From: Methanobacterium_D sp040373355 | Lineage (GTDB): Archaea; Methanobacteriota; Methanobacteria; Methanobacteriales; Methanobacteriaceae | Direction of reading: 5' to 3' | DNA: 64,000 bases | Assembly (NCBI RefSeq): GCF_047495555.1 | Contig: NZ_CP166866.1 | Span: 186,001 to 250,000, forward strand | In this document: one piece after another, positions 25,901-35,026 of the stretch | Numbering within the stretch: position 1 is the first letter of the stretch | Layout: every line of letters begins with the position of its first letter | Position numbers and translations under genes: made by a program | Notes under the pieces: model-generated | Databases searched by the model: none | Seen by the model: the letters and a program-made list of their open reading frames with translations, nothing else | Told to the model about the DNA's origin: nothing

Positions 25901-28432
25901 ATGAAATGGGAAAATCTAAGTGTAGAAGAGACCTTAAAAGCACTTAAATCAGATGCTAATAAAGGTTTAACAACCAAAGAAGCGCAAGAACGTTCGCTTA
26001 AATATGGAAAAAATGAACTGGTTGAAAAAGATAAACCCGGCCCCCTAAGCCTATTTCTAAGCCAGTTTAAAGAAATACTTATTATTATACTTATTTTTGC
26101 AGCTATTGCTGCCTATTTTGTTGGGGATGTAATTGATGCTGTTGTCATCCTCATTGTAGTAGTAATAAATGCAGTAGTTGGATTTGTACAAGAATACCGA
26201 GCAGAAAAAGCTATGGAGAAGCTTAAAGGGCTAATTTCAAGTGAGGCCGTTGTTGTTCGTGATGGAAGAGAACAAAAAGTACCAGCTGTTGATTTAGTAC
26301 CTGGAGATATTGTCATAGTAGAAGAAGGAGACAATATTCCTGCAGATTTAAGGGTAATTCAAACATCTGATTTAAAAATTAATGAATCCGCACTTACTGG
26401 AGAATCCCTTCCTGTTGAAAAAATCTGTGACCCTCTTGAACCTGGTAAAGAAAGCACATGTAATGTAATTTTTATGGAAACAGATGTATCAACAGGTAGA
26501 GGCCGAGGTGTTGTTACAGAAATAGGTATGAATACTGAAATCGGTAAAATAGCCGAAATGATACAGGAAGAAGAGGAAGAGACACCTTTACACCAGAAAA
26601 TAGGAAGATTAGGAAGAAATTTAGGAATTCTAGCATTAGGTGTATGTTCTATTGTATTTGTGCTTCAGTATTTGCAGGGTACTCCTCTTGTAGATACATT
26701 CCTTACCGCAATTTCATTAGCAGTTGCATCAGTTCCAGAGGGACTTCCAGCAATTTTAACATTAACACTTGCACTTGGAATGCAGAGAATGGCTAAAAGT
26801 AACGCAGTAGTCAGAAAACTCCTTGCAGTTGAAACTTTAGGTTCCTGTAACGTTATATGTACGGATAAAACCGGTACACTAACTAAAAATAAAATGACTG
26901 TAACGGAATCCCATATAACCGCTCCAGAAAGAGCTTTTGAAATATCTGCATTATGTAATAATGCCAGCATAAACAAAGGCCAAATTATAGGCGATCCTAC
27001 AGATGGAGCAGTCCTCATGTTTGCAGAAGATAACGGATACTCAAAATTAGACCTTGAAAAGAGATATCCAAGACTCTATGAAATTCCTTTAGATAGTGTT
27101 AGAAAAAGGATGAGTACTGTAAACGAAATAAATGAAGAAAAATACGTTTTCATTAAAGGAGCTCCCGAAATTATTCTAAATAGATGCATGTGGATTGAAA
27201 AGGATGAAAAAATCCAGAAGATTTCAAAACAAGATAGGGAATCAATATTAAATGATTTAAAAGATATGACCAGCAAAGCACTCCGTGTTCTTGCCCTTGC
27301 TTACAAAAAAATCCCGCAAGAAGAAAGTGAGTTTGATGGTATCCACAAAGACAAATTAGAGGAAAATCTCATTTTTGTTGGTTTAGTGGGAATGATGGAT
27401 CCTCCAAGAAAAGAGGCCAAAGAAGCAGTCGCAATCTGTAAAAAAGCAGGAATTAAAGTAGTAATGATTACAGGTGACCATGAAGACACTGCCGCAGCTA
27501 TCGGTAAAGAAATAGGAATACTTACTAATGGAAAAGTTCTTACCGGCTCCCAACTGGATAAACTTACTGATAATGAATTTGAAAGCATGGTAGAAGACAT
27601 TCAGGTTTATGCAAGGGTTTTCCCAGAACAGAAAGTTAGAATTGTAGAAGCCCTCAAAGATAAAGGAGATGTCACTGCAATGACTGGAGACGGTGTAAAC
27701 GACGCTCCTGCTTTAAAAAGAGCTGCAATTGGAGTTGCAATGGGAAGCGGTACAGATGTAGCGAAAGAATCAGCAGATATGCTTTTACAGGATGATAACT
27801 TCGCTACAATAGTTAAAGCAGTTAAAGAAGGGCGTACAATCTTTGATAACATAAGAAGATTTGTAAGATTCCAGCTTTCAACTAACGTAGGAGCTATACT
27901 CACCATTACTGCAGCATCAATTATGAGTTTACCGGTTCCATTTAACCCAATTCAAGTTCTATGGATAAATATTATAATGGATGGGCCACCTGCACAATCT
28001 CTTGGTGTTGAACCCCCTGAAAAGAATGTTATGGAGCGACCACCGCACAAAGAAGAGATAATTCCAAGAAGAAATCTTATACGGATTGTCCTTGCAGGAG
28101 TAGTAATGACTGTAGGTACCCTTGCACTCTATATATATGAACTTACAGCTGGAGCTGGTGAATTAAAAGCAACTTCCATTGCATTTACGGTTTTTGTGAT
28201 GTTCCAGATATTCAACGTGTTTAACTGCAGATCAGAAAGGGGATTATCCAATAAGTTCTTGATTATTGCAATTGGAATATCATTTATACTGCAACTATGT
28301 GTTATTTACATTCCATTCTTTGAAGGAATCTTCAGAACTACTGCATTATCCGCTATTGATTGGGTATTGATTCTCGCAGTTTCATGTACCATTCTAATAA
28401 GTGATTGGATTGTTGCAAAGTTTACAAAATAA
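25901..28432 (+). CDS. Cation-transporting P-type ATPase (type II, Ca2+-like)
   Basis: 843 residues: actuator motif L-T-G-E-S (165-169), phosphorylation site D-K-T-G-T-L-T (Asp322), the M4 motif V-P-E-G-L-P (278-283) typical of Ca2+ and Na+/K+ pumps, and the hinge T-G-D-G-V-N-D-A-P. Ten membrane spans fit the hydrophobic pattern. It is likely a Ca2+, Na+ or Mn2+ pump; sequence alone does not decide. The N-terminal cation ATPase domain is present. Confidence 0.9.
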   Translation: MKWENLSVEETLKALKSDANKGLTTKEAQERSLKYGKNELVEKDKPGPLSLFLSQFKEILIIILIFAAIAAYFVGDVIDAVVILIVVVINAVVGFVQEYRAEKAMEKLKGLISSEAVVVRDGREQKVPAVDLVPGDIVIVEEGDNIPADLRVIQTSDLKINESALTGESLPVEKICDPLEPGKESTCNVIFMETDVSTGRGRGVVTEIGMNTEIGKIAEMIQEEEEETPLHQKIGRLGRNLGILALGVCSIVFVLQYLQGTPLVDTFLTAISLAVASVPEGLPAILTLTLALGMQRMAKSNAVVRKLLAVETLGSCNVICTDKTGTLTKNKMTVTESHITAPERAFEISALCNNASINKGQIIGDPTDGAVLMFAEDNGYSKLDLEKRYPRLYEIPLDSVRKRMSTVNEINEEKYVFIKGAPEIILNRCMWIEKDEKIQKISKQDRESILNDLKDMTSKALRVLALAYKKIPQEESEFDGIHKDKLEENLIFVGLVGMMDPPRKEAKEAVAICKKAGIKVVMITGDHEDTAAAIGKEIGILTNGKVLTGSQLDKLTDNEFESMVEDIQVYARVFPEQKVRIVEALKDKGDVTAMTGDGVNDAPALKRAAIGVAMGSGTDVAKESADMLLQDDNFATIVKAVKEGRTIFDNIRRFVRFQLSTNVGAILTITAASIMSLPVPFNPIQVLWINIIMDGPPAQSLGVEPPEKNVMERPPHKEEIIPRRNLIRIVLAGVVMTVGTLALYIYELTAGAGELKATSIAFTVFVMFQIFNVFNCRSERGLSNKFLIIAIGISFILQLCVIYIPFFEGIFRTTALSAIDWVLILAVSCTILISDWIVAKFTK

Positions 28433-28457
28433 CACAGTACTTTAAGGTTGAGAAGCA

Positions 28458-29249
28458 ATGCCAGAGAAAATAAATATAATGGTAATGGCAGGCACTAAAG
28501 ATGCCGCCAATATCATTAAAAAACTTAAATCTTCTGGAAACTTTAAGTTATTGGCCACAACAACTACAGAATACGGTGCAGAAATAGCAAAATTAGCTGG
28601 AGCAGATGAAGTTCTTTCAAGGAAATTAGACCTAAAAGATATAATAAATTTGATAAAAGAAAAGAATATAACTGTCCTAATTGATGCCACCCATCCTTTT
28701 GCTACTGTAGCAACAAAAAATGCAGTTCGAGCATCTGGATTTACAGAAATTGATTATCTAAGGTTTGAAAGACCACGAGAAGAGTTAATTGAAAATAATC
28801 TCATCCATAAAGTTTTTTCATTTGAAGAAGCAGCATTAAAAGCTTTAGAATTAACAAATGGAAAAACTAAAATTCTGCATCTTGCAGGTGTTTTTACCTT
28901 AGATAAAATCATTGAAAAAACTAATAAAGATAATATTTATGCTAGAGTTCTTCCATCACTTGATTCAATTCAAAGATGTCTTGATTTAGGATTGAGACAG
29001 GAAAATATAATCGCGATGCAAGGAACATTTTCTAAAGAGTTTAACAAGGCATTAATGGAAGAATATGATGTATCTTTAATTATAACAAAAGAAAGCGGTG
29101 CAACAGGAGGCATGATGCCTAAAATAGATGCCGCTTTGGAACTTGGAATTCAAATAGTTTTAGTCACTCGTCCAGAAATCCCAGAACTTAATAATAAAGA
29201 TGTTTTTACAGATTTAAATGAAATGATTAGTTTTATACTGAATAGATAA
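28458..29249 (+). CDS. cbiJ: Cobalt-precorrin-6A reductase
   Basis: It reduces cobalt-precorrin-6A in the corrin pathway, supplying the corrinoid that Mtr needs. 263 residues match CbiJ/CobK: an opening dinucleotide-binding fold (I-M-V-M-A-G-T-K-D-A), D-A-T-H-P-F-A (74-80, family hallmark), and T-K-E-S-G-A-T-G-G. It begins 25 bp after the ATPase stop, so it is probably in the same transcript. Confidence 0.88.
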   Translation: MPEKINIMVMAGTKDAANIIKKLKSSGNFKLLATTTTEYGAEIAKLAGADEVLSRKLDLKDIINLIKEKNITVLIDATHPFATVATKNAVRASGFTEIDYLRFERPREELIENNLIHKVFSFEEAALKALELTNGKTKILHLAGVFTLDKIIEKTNKDNIYARVLPSLDSIQRCLDLGLRQENIIAMQGTFSKEFNKALMEEYDVSLIITKESGATGGMMPKIDAALELGIQIVLVTRPEIPELNNKDVFTDLNEMISFILNR

Positions 29250-29335
29250 TTGAATTTAAAATGTATTTTCCCTCTTATTTTTTAAATAGATATGCTCAAA
29301 TATAATTAGGTTTTAAATACTACTTGGGGATTTTT

Positions 29336-30080
29336 ATGGATAAAAATCTAAATTATACATTATTAATAGCTGTTTTTGCTGTAGGTCTTTTGATGGGCTT
29401 TTCAATTAATGGAGGATCTAATTATTTTATAGGAACACTTGCTGTAAACGATAATCTCAATCAAACTTACGTTAATGCCATTGATGACGCTGCAATTGCA
29501 GAAAACGCTGAAATTGATAATCATTTAACTCCAATTACCGAAAATAATTCTAATTTAATCTGGCAACCAAATGATAGTGATAAAAGAGTTTTAGTAGTTG
29601 TATGGACTAAATACAACTCTAGTTACCCTCTAGACCAAAATATAACTAATTTATGGGGTGAGACATGGGTTACAGTTGCCCCAGAAATAAAAAACTACTT
29701 TAAAACTCATCCAGTTTCTAAACCATATCTCAGATTAAGAGTAGCACAGCTTTTAGGTCTACCCCAAAATTCAAAGAATGACTACTTCGCAGAAATTTGG
29801 GTTAAACCAGAAGATCTTTTTAGACCAACACCTGACAATGAAATTAATGATACAACTGCACAGCTTGATTTCCCGAGTTCTGTAGATCCTGCATACCAGA
29901 AATGGTTCAATGATAATATAATATACTCTTACTACCCTAAAAAGTACCCTTGGATTAGGCTACACATATGACTGGGGTAACCCTTATTCTCATGTAGGTC
30001 TAAGCGAATTTGTGCTTAAAAATAATTCTGCCATCACAGTAAAATCAGTGCAAACAACAACTGACTATCTTGCTTCTTAA
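29336..30080 (+). pseudogene. Exported or membrane-anchored protein of unknown function, frameshifted near 29955
   Basis: The intact part (29336-29971, 211 residues) has an N-terminal hydrophobic segment (about residues 6-26) and an outside domain with A-E-I-W-V-K-P-E-D-L-F-R-P. It ends after W-I-R-L-H-I. Another frame continues at once with G-L-G-Y-T-Y-D-W-G-N-P-Y-S-H-V-G-L-S-E-F-V and stops at 30080, reading like the true C-terminus. Restoring one copy of GGCTA (GGCTAGGCTA instead of GGCTA) would join the frames as R-L-G-Y-T-Y, so a 5-base slippage deletion is a likely cause. I do not recognise the family. The ATG at 29336 has GGGGA five bases upstream. Confidence 0.7.
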
Positions 30081-30197
30081 AATATTCTTTTATTTTTAAT
30101 TTTCAATATTCTAAAATATCTTTTTAATAAATTAAATAATATGAAGTCCATACATTACTATAGAATTGAAATTTAAATTATAAAGGGGAGATAAGTT

Positions 30198-30668
30198 ATG
30201 AAATCTGCAGTAATTTATTATTCAAGAACTGGAAAAACTTCAATAACTGCAAAAGCGCTTGCAAATAAAATATCGGGAGATTTAATTGAAATTAAGGATC
30301 TCAAAAGTAGAAAAGGGATTATAGGTTGGATAAAAGCTGCAATGGATGCAAGAAATATGAAAACAACAAATATAGAACCTTCAACCATTGATACTTCTAG
30401 TTATGATAAAATATATATTGGAACACCAGTTTGGGCTGGAAAGCCTGCTCCTGCAATAAATACTGTGCTTAAAGACTTTAACCTTTCTGGAAAAGATATT
30501 ATACTTTTTGCAACTCTTGGAGGTTCAAATTATAAAAATATGCTTAATTTGATGAAATCCGAAGCCCAATCTAATGGGATAAAAGTATCAATGACATTTG
30601 CAATTCCAAACAGTGGTAAAAAAAATAATGAAGAAATAAGAAATGAAATAGACAATATGAACGTTTAA
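30198..30668 (+). CDS. Flavodoxin-family protein
   Basis: 156 residues opening S-A-V-I-Y-Y-S-R-T-G-K-T-S-I-T-A, the FMN phosphate loop, and I-Y-I-G-T-P-V-W-A-G-K-P-A-P-A, the second FMN loop. It is the short-chain flavodoxin type that carries electrons. The ribosome binding site AGGGGAG is good. Confidence 0.88.
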   Translation: MKSAVIYYSRTGKTSITAKALANKISGDLIEIKDLKSRKGIIGWIKAAMDARNMKTTNIEPSTIDTSSYDKIYIGTPVWAGKPAPAINTVLKDFNLSGKDIILFATLGGSNYKNMLNLMKSEAQSNGIKVSMTFAIPNSGKKNNEEIRNEIDNMNV

Positions 30669-30712
30669 TTATTCATTCCTGTATTTTAAATTATAAATTA
30701 GCAGGTGAATAA

Positions 30713-31474
30713 ATGGATTCTAAAGATATTTTCAAACCTTACGATAAGATAAAGGATGATCTAAAATTCATTACTGCTTCAGATATTAAAATAAAGATTT
30801 TAATTAGTCTAAAAGAGGGTCCAAAAAAGCTATCTGATCTTAAAAAAGATGTTCATTTTAATTCTTCAACTATCTTACACAATATGAGACAACTAGAAAA
30901 TAAAAATATAATATCAAAGGAATTTCAATATTATTCACTATCACAAACAGGCGAAATTATTACTCATAACCTTATTAACTTCTTAAAATCTATTCACATT
31001 ATTAAGAATCAAAAGGAATTTTGGCTGGAACATAACATAGACAGCATACCTCAAGATTCAATCAATCGTATAGAATGTTTAAGAAATGTTAATGTTTGCA
31101 CCCTTGAATCAGTGCATTTAACACTTAAAAAATTACTTTTAAATTCGAATAATATAAATTGTATTTTTTCATATCCCATTTATGAAAATAAGCTATATAA
31201 CATATTATTTAAAGAAAAGGATAATTCTAGTGTGCTTTTAAGTGGAGAATATTCCGATATATCTCTAAAAGCATTAGAAAATAAAAATTTCTACTCGTTG
31301 AATAATAAATATTTAGGACTAAACTTAATTGTTCTAGATAATCTAATGTTTTTAAATATACCCTACATAAATGGAATACCGGACCATGACCAATGTTTAA
31401 TAAGTAAAGGTAAAGAAGAGATTAAATGGGGAAATAAATTATTAAATTACTATTTTAGTCAATTACAGTTATAA
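30713..31474 (+). CDS. Winged-helix transcriptional regulator of the FilR1/DUF1724 type
   Basis: 253 residues: an N-terminal winged helix (about 20-75; I-L-I-S-L-K-E-G-P-K-K-L-S-D-L) and a C-terminal DUF1724-like ligand domain ending with a conserved K-E-E-I-K-W-G pattern. This family was named for a filament-related regulator in methanogens; most members have no known target. It lies 45 bp after the flavodoxin gene and converges with moeA. Confidence 0.8.
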   Translation: MDSKDIFKPYDKIKDDLKFITASDIKIKILISLKEGPKKLSDLKKDVHFNSSTILHNMRQLENKNIISKEFQYYSLSQTGEIITHNLINFLKSIHIIKNQKEFWLEHNIDSIPQDSINRIECLRNVNVCTLESVHLTLKKLLLNSNNINCIFSYPIYENKLYNILFKEKDNSSVLLSGEYSDISLKALENKNFYSLNNKYLGLNLIVLDNLMFLNIPYINGIPDHDQCLISKGKEEIKWGNKLLNYYFSQLQL

Positions 31475-31493
31475 TTCCATTTTTCCTTTAATT

Positions 31494-32711
31494 CTATTGA
31501 GATTCTAACAACATTATCTCAATCTCTGTTCCTTCCATAATTATTTCTACATTTTTTGGAATTTCAAAATATCCATCAGCATCCGCAATAGCCGTAATAG
31601 CTCCGGAATCCTTTAAAATAGGATGTGCTTTATTATCTTCAATTTTAACCAGAACATATTGATGTCTTCCTTTTGATGAATGATATCTACGTGATATAGG
31701 AAGTTTTAGAGTATCTGATTTTCTTGAAACCTTTCTTGAGGCCATTTTTCGCAAATATGGAGCCACAAAAACATGAAATACTATCAATGCTGCTGCAGGA
31801 TATCCGGGGAGTCCAAAAAGAGGTTTATCCTTTACCATTCCAATAATTGTAGGTTTTCCAGGTTTAACAGCTACCCCATGCACAAATACTTCACCAATGT
31901 CATCTAAAACCGATCTTAATACATCTCCTGCACCTGCAGATGTCCCCCCAGAAGTAATTATTACATCAGCATCTGAATGCTGCTCAAGAGTATTTTTAAG
32001 GCCATCATAATCATCTTTAACAATACCCGAATATATTGGAGTACACCCACATGATTTTACAGCATTAGCAATCGTTTCAGAATTTATATCATAAATTTTA
32101 CCGTATTTTAACTCCTCATCATATTCAATAATTTCATTACCAGTTGAAATAACTGCAACCTTTGGTTTTTTAAACACATTTACTTCTCCAACTCCCACTG
32201 CAGATAAAACTCCTATTTTATCGTGAGTAAGTAGTGTATCTGATTTTAGAACAACATCTCCTTTGGAAATATCAGAGCCTTCAGGTGCAACAAATTCCCC
32301 CATTGGAACACTTCGATAAATATGAATACCTTCTTGTTTATTTTCAGTGAACTCTACCATTACAACACTGTCTGCCCCTTCAGGCATTGGCGCGCCAGTG
32401 CTAACTTCAATACAAGTTCCCTTTTCCACTTTTTTTGTTGGAGCGTCCCCAGCCCTTACTATATCTATAAGTTTTAAAATTACGGGAACATCTTCAGAAG
32501 CACCGAATGTATCTTCTGCTTTGACAGCATAACCATCTCTAGAAGCTCGATTAAATGGTGGAAGATTAATTTCAGAAATAATATCATTAGCTAAAACTCT
32601 TCTGTGAGCATCTTTTAGTGCTATTTCTTCAATATTTTTTTTAAAATTAATTTTATTAATTATATCGCGTGCTTCTTCTGAATCTCTTATTTTTAAGAAT
32701 TCTGTTCCCAT
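31494..32711 (-). CDS. moeA: Molybdopterin molybdenumtransferase MoeA
   Basis: It inserts molybdate or tungstate into adenylylated molybdopterin, for formylmethanofuran and formate dehydrogenases. 405 residues: N-terminal MoeA domains with N-R-A-S-R-D-G-Y-A, the catalytic domain with T-S-G-G-T-S-A-G and L-F-G-L-P-G-Y-P-A-A, and the C-terminal beta domain. The PBP-like C-terminal fusion seen in some archaea is absent. It converges with the FilR1-like gene, 19 bp away. MoaA is encoded at 37816. Confidence 0.93.
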   Translation of the reverse strand: MGTEFLKIRDSEEARDIINKINFKKNIEEIALKDAHRRVLANDIISEINLPPFNRASRDGYAVKAEDTFGASEDVPVILKLIDIVRAGDAPTKKVEKGTCIEVSTGAPMPEGADSVVMVEFTENKQEGIHIYRSVPMGEFVAPEGSDISKGDVVLKSDTLLTHDKIGVLSAVGVGEVNVFKKPKVAVISTGNEIIEYDEELKYGKIYDINSETIANAVKSCGCTPIYSGIVKDDYDGLKNTLEQHSDADVIITSGGTSAGAGDVLRSVLDDIGEVFVHGVAVKPGKPTIIGMVKDKPLFGLPGYPAAALIVFHVFVAPYLRKMASRKVSRKSDTLKLPISRRYHSSKGRHQYVLVKIEDNKAHPILKDSGAITAIADADGYFEIPKNVEIIMEGTEIEIMLLESQ

Positions 32712-33098
32712 TTAAACCACTTTTAAATTTTTGATAAAAAGTATTTTATCCATCTACAATGATATATAAGTTAAGTATAATTTTAATTATACGCACAAAA
32801 TAATTACATTATGTATATGTCTTTCATTCTAAATGATAGATAAATTCATTATTTAGATTTTGCTATGAAATACGGTTAAAATAATGCAACAAAATAAATT
32901 TTATTTTCATAATTCAATACACTATTTTATATATAATAAAACTCATATAATTTTCTATAGAAAAGACAATTATTTTACTTTTAAATGACCTGTTTTAGAG
33001 TCTAAAACGACTAATGGGGCAGAAAATTGTATTAATATATTGTTTACCTGATTTAATAATGAAAAATTTAGAATTGTTTTATATAAGGAGGAGAGTAT
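32712..33098. other. 387-bp divergent promoter region of moeA and aIF1A
   Basis: AT-rich and without a convincing gene. TTATATATC on the minus strand near 32765 suits a moeA promoter, and a TATATATAAT run near 32932 could serve the plus-strand operon. A perfect 17-base inverted repeat, GTTTTAGA-G-TCTAAAAC (32992-33008), sits about 90 bp before aIF1A and may be an operator. Confidence 0.4.
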
Positions 33099-33404
33099 TT
33101 GAGTAGAGGATATGCACAAAATACACAGCAAGTTAGAAGGGTAAGATCCCCGCGAAAAGGAGAAATTCCTGGAGTAGTTGAGCAAATTTTAGGTCACGGT
33201 AAATTAAGAGTCAGATGTACTGATGGAAAAACCAGGCTTTCTAGAATACCTGGAAAAATGAAAAAACGAATATGGATACGTGAAGGCGATGTTGTTCTTG
33301 TAAAACCGTGGGATTTCCAGACCGATGAAAAAGCAGATGTCATCTGGAGATACACAAGAACAGAAGCTAACTGGCTGGAACGTAAGGGTTATCTTAAATT
33401 ATAA
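33099..33404 (+). CDS. eif1A: Translation initiation factor aIF-1A
   Basis: An OB-fold factor that binds the ribosomal A site during initiation. 101 residues opening with R-R-V-R-S-P-R-K-G-E-I-P-G-V-V and C-T-D-G-K-T-R-L-S-R-I-P-G-K-M-K-K-R-I-W-I, both family signatures. The start is a TTG, a few bases after GGAGGAG. It starts an operon-like run with Rio1 and a KH protein. Confidence 0.95.
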   Translation: MSRGYAQNTQQVRRVRSPRKGEIPGVVEQILGHGKLRVRCTDGKTRLSRIPGKMKKRIWIREGDVVLVKPWDFQTDEKADVIWRYTRTEANWLERKGYLKL

Positions 33405-33464
33405 TCCTCTATAAACATTTTAAATAATTTTAGTTTTATAAATTTTAATTACGCTGTGGGTTAA

Positions 33465-34241
33465 ATGGATTCAAAAATATCTAAAGCAGATGATATTTTG
33501 CGAAAAATGCTGTCTGAAAAGCGGCTTAAAAGTGTGGAAGATAAAAGAGTGGGAAGCGAAGTATTTGACTCAATAACACTTAAAACACTTTATAAGTTAT
33601 CAAATTCTGGGAATATTCATCGATTAAATGGCGCAATAAGCACTGGAAAAGAAGCCAATGTGTTTAAAGGTGCTGATGAAGATGATGAATTTGTAGCAGT
33701 TAAAATATATAGAGTTACAACATCTGATTTTAAGAAAATGCAAACTTATATACAAGGAGATCATAGATTCAACGTTCGAACTGGCAATAAACGCCAGCTT
33801 GTAAATGCTTGGGTTACAAAAGAGTTTAGAAATCTCCAAAGGGCTGAAGAAGCAGGCGTTCGCGTACCTAAACCTATAGTTACCAAAAATAACGTGCTTG
33901 TAATGGAATTTATTGGAGATGAAGAAGGAGACGCTGCACTTCCAATGAGGCATTCGGAAATTAAAGACCCTGAAGAACTTGTAAAAAAGATAATTGAAAA
34001 TATGGGGCTTTTATATAGAGAAGCAGGCCTTGTACATGGAGATCTTTCAAGTTACAACATTTTAATTCAAGATGAAGAACCTGTAATAATCGATATTTCA
34101 CAGGGAATGACCCGCGATCACCCAATCTCTGAGGAGCTTTTAAATAGAGATATAGAAAACCTCATAAAAGATTTTAAGAAGCTAAAAGTTAACATATCTT
34201 TTGATGACTTTAAAAGCGAAATTACGGGTTTATCTGGATAG
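33465..34241 (+). CDS. rio1: Serine protein kinase Rio1
   Basis: An atypical kinase of late small-subunit ribosome assembly. 258 residues: I-S-T-G-K-E-A-N-V-F loop, V-A-V-K-I-Y-R (catalytic Lys), V-H-G-D-L-S-S-Y-N-I-L (catalytic Asp) and V-I-I-D-I-S-Q-G (metal-binding Asp). It follows aIF1A and precedes the KH-domain protein, the order seen in many archaea. Confidence 0.95.
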   Translation: MDSKISKADDILRKMLSEKRLKSVEDKRVGSEVFDSITLKTLYKLSNSGNIHRLNGAISTGKEANVFKGADEDDEFVAVKIYRVTTSDFKKMQTYIQGDHRFNVRTGNKRQLVNAWVTKEFRNLQRAEEAGVRVPKPIVTKNNVLVMEFIGDEEGDAALPMRHSEIKDPEELVKKIIENMGLLYREAGLVHGDLSSYNILIQDEEPVIIDISQGMTRDHPISEELLNRDIENLIKDFKKLKVNISFDDFKSEITGLSG

Positions 34242-34283
34242 AAAAGTATATTATAAGCCATACTAAATATCAAATTGAGTTGA

Positions 34284-34382
34284 AGAAAATACATGTATTT
34301 TCTGAACTATCGAAAATTTTTATAAAAATTTTCGAGCACCAAAATCAGAGATTTTGAGTGCATCAAAAATAAAAAATTTTTG
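34284..34382 (+). repeat. Tandem mini-hairpin cluster D in the KH-gene leader
   Basis: Four palindromes: 34284-34303 (20 bp, no loop), 34311-34334 (24 bp, no loop), 34340-34356 (7-bp arms, AGA loop) and 34364-34382 (7-bp arms, five-A loop). GTTGAAG precedes and TGAAC follows the first, as in clusters A and F. The linker TGCATC between the last two is shared with cluster G. The last arm touches the ribosome binding site GAAGGTGA of the KH gene. Confidence 0.75.
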
Positions 34383-34393
34383 AAGGTGAAATT

Positions 34394-34960
34394 ATGCCTA
34401 ACACTGAATATCTCAAAATTCCAAGAGAGAGAGTTGGAGTTCTCATTGGAAAAGAAGGAGATACAAAAGAGCATATTGAAAATATGACAGGTATACACCT
34501 GGATATAGAAAGCGATACTGGCAGCATTACCATTGCCCCTACTGAAAAAATGGAAGACCCATTGTCTGTCTGGAAAGCCAGATACATTGTAAAGGCGATA
34601 GGTAGAGGCTTTAGCCCAGAAATAGCTCTTAAATTACTTGATGATGAATTTATCCTTGAAATAGTCAACTTACCGGATTTTGTTGGAAAGTCAAAAAAGG
34701 CTGTAATGAGACAAAAAGGAAGAATAATCGGTAGAGAAGGAAGAACAAAAGAGATTATCAAGGAAATGACCAATGTAGATATATCTGTATATGGTAAAAC
34801 TGTATCCCTTATTGGAGATATGGAAAGGATACAGATTGCAAAAGAAGCTGTTCAAATGATTCTTGATGGCGTAAGACACAAAAGTGTCTATGGATTTTTA
34901 GAAAGGAAGAAAAATGAACTTAAAAGAAAAGAATTCGAAAATATCATTCTTAAAGAATAA
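34394..34960 (+). CDS. KH-domain RNA-binding protein (Dim2/Pno1-like)
   Basis: 188 residues with two KH domains: the first around V-L-I-G-K-E-G-D-T-K-E-H-I-E and the second around R-Q-K-G-R-I-I-G-R-E-G-R-T-K-E-I-I. The archaeal Pno1/Dim2 homologue works in small-subunit ribosome maturation alongside Rio kinases, matching the neighbour. A hairpin block lies in its leader. Confidence 0.9.
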   Translation: MPNTEYLKIPRERVGVLIGKEGDTKEHIENMTGIHLDIESDTGSITIAPTEKMEDPLSVWKARYIVKAIGRGFSPEIALKLLDDEFILEIVNLPDFVGKSKKAVMRQKGRIIGREGRTKEIIKEMTNVDISVYGKTVSLIGDMERIQIAKEAVQMILDGVRHKSVYGFLERKKNELKRKEFENIILKE

Positions 34961-35026
34961 GTATCACAAATTCACGATTCAAACGAATAATTAAAAACCC
35001 AAAAAAACACTACGAGGAGGCTAAGT

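Noticed and set aside
32970..33185. Minus-strand 71-residue frame before aIF1A
   Set aside because: It overlaps the start of aIF1A on the other strand and shows no family or ribosome binding site.
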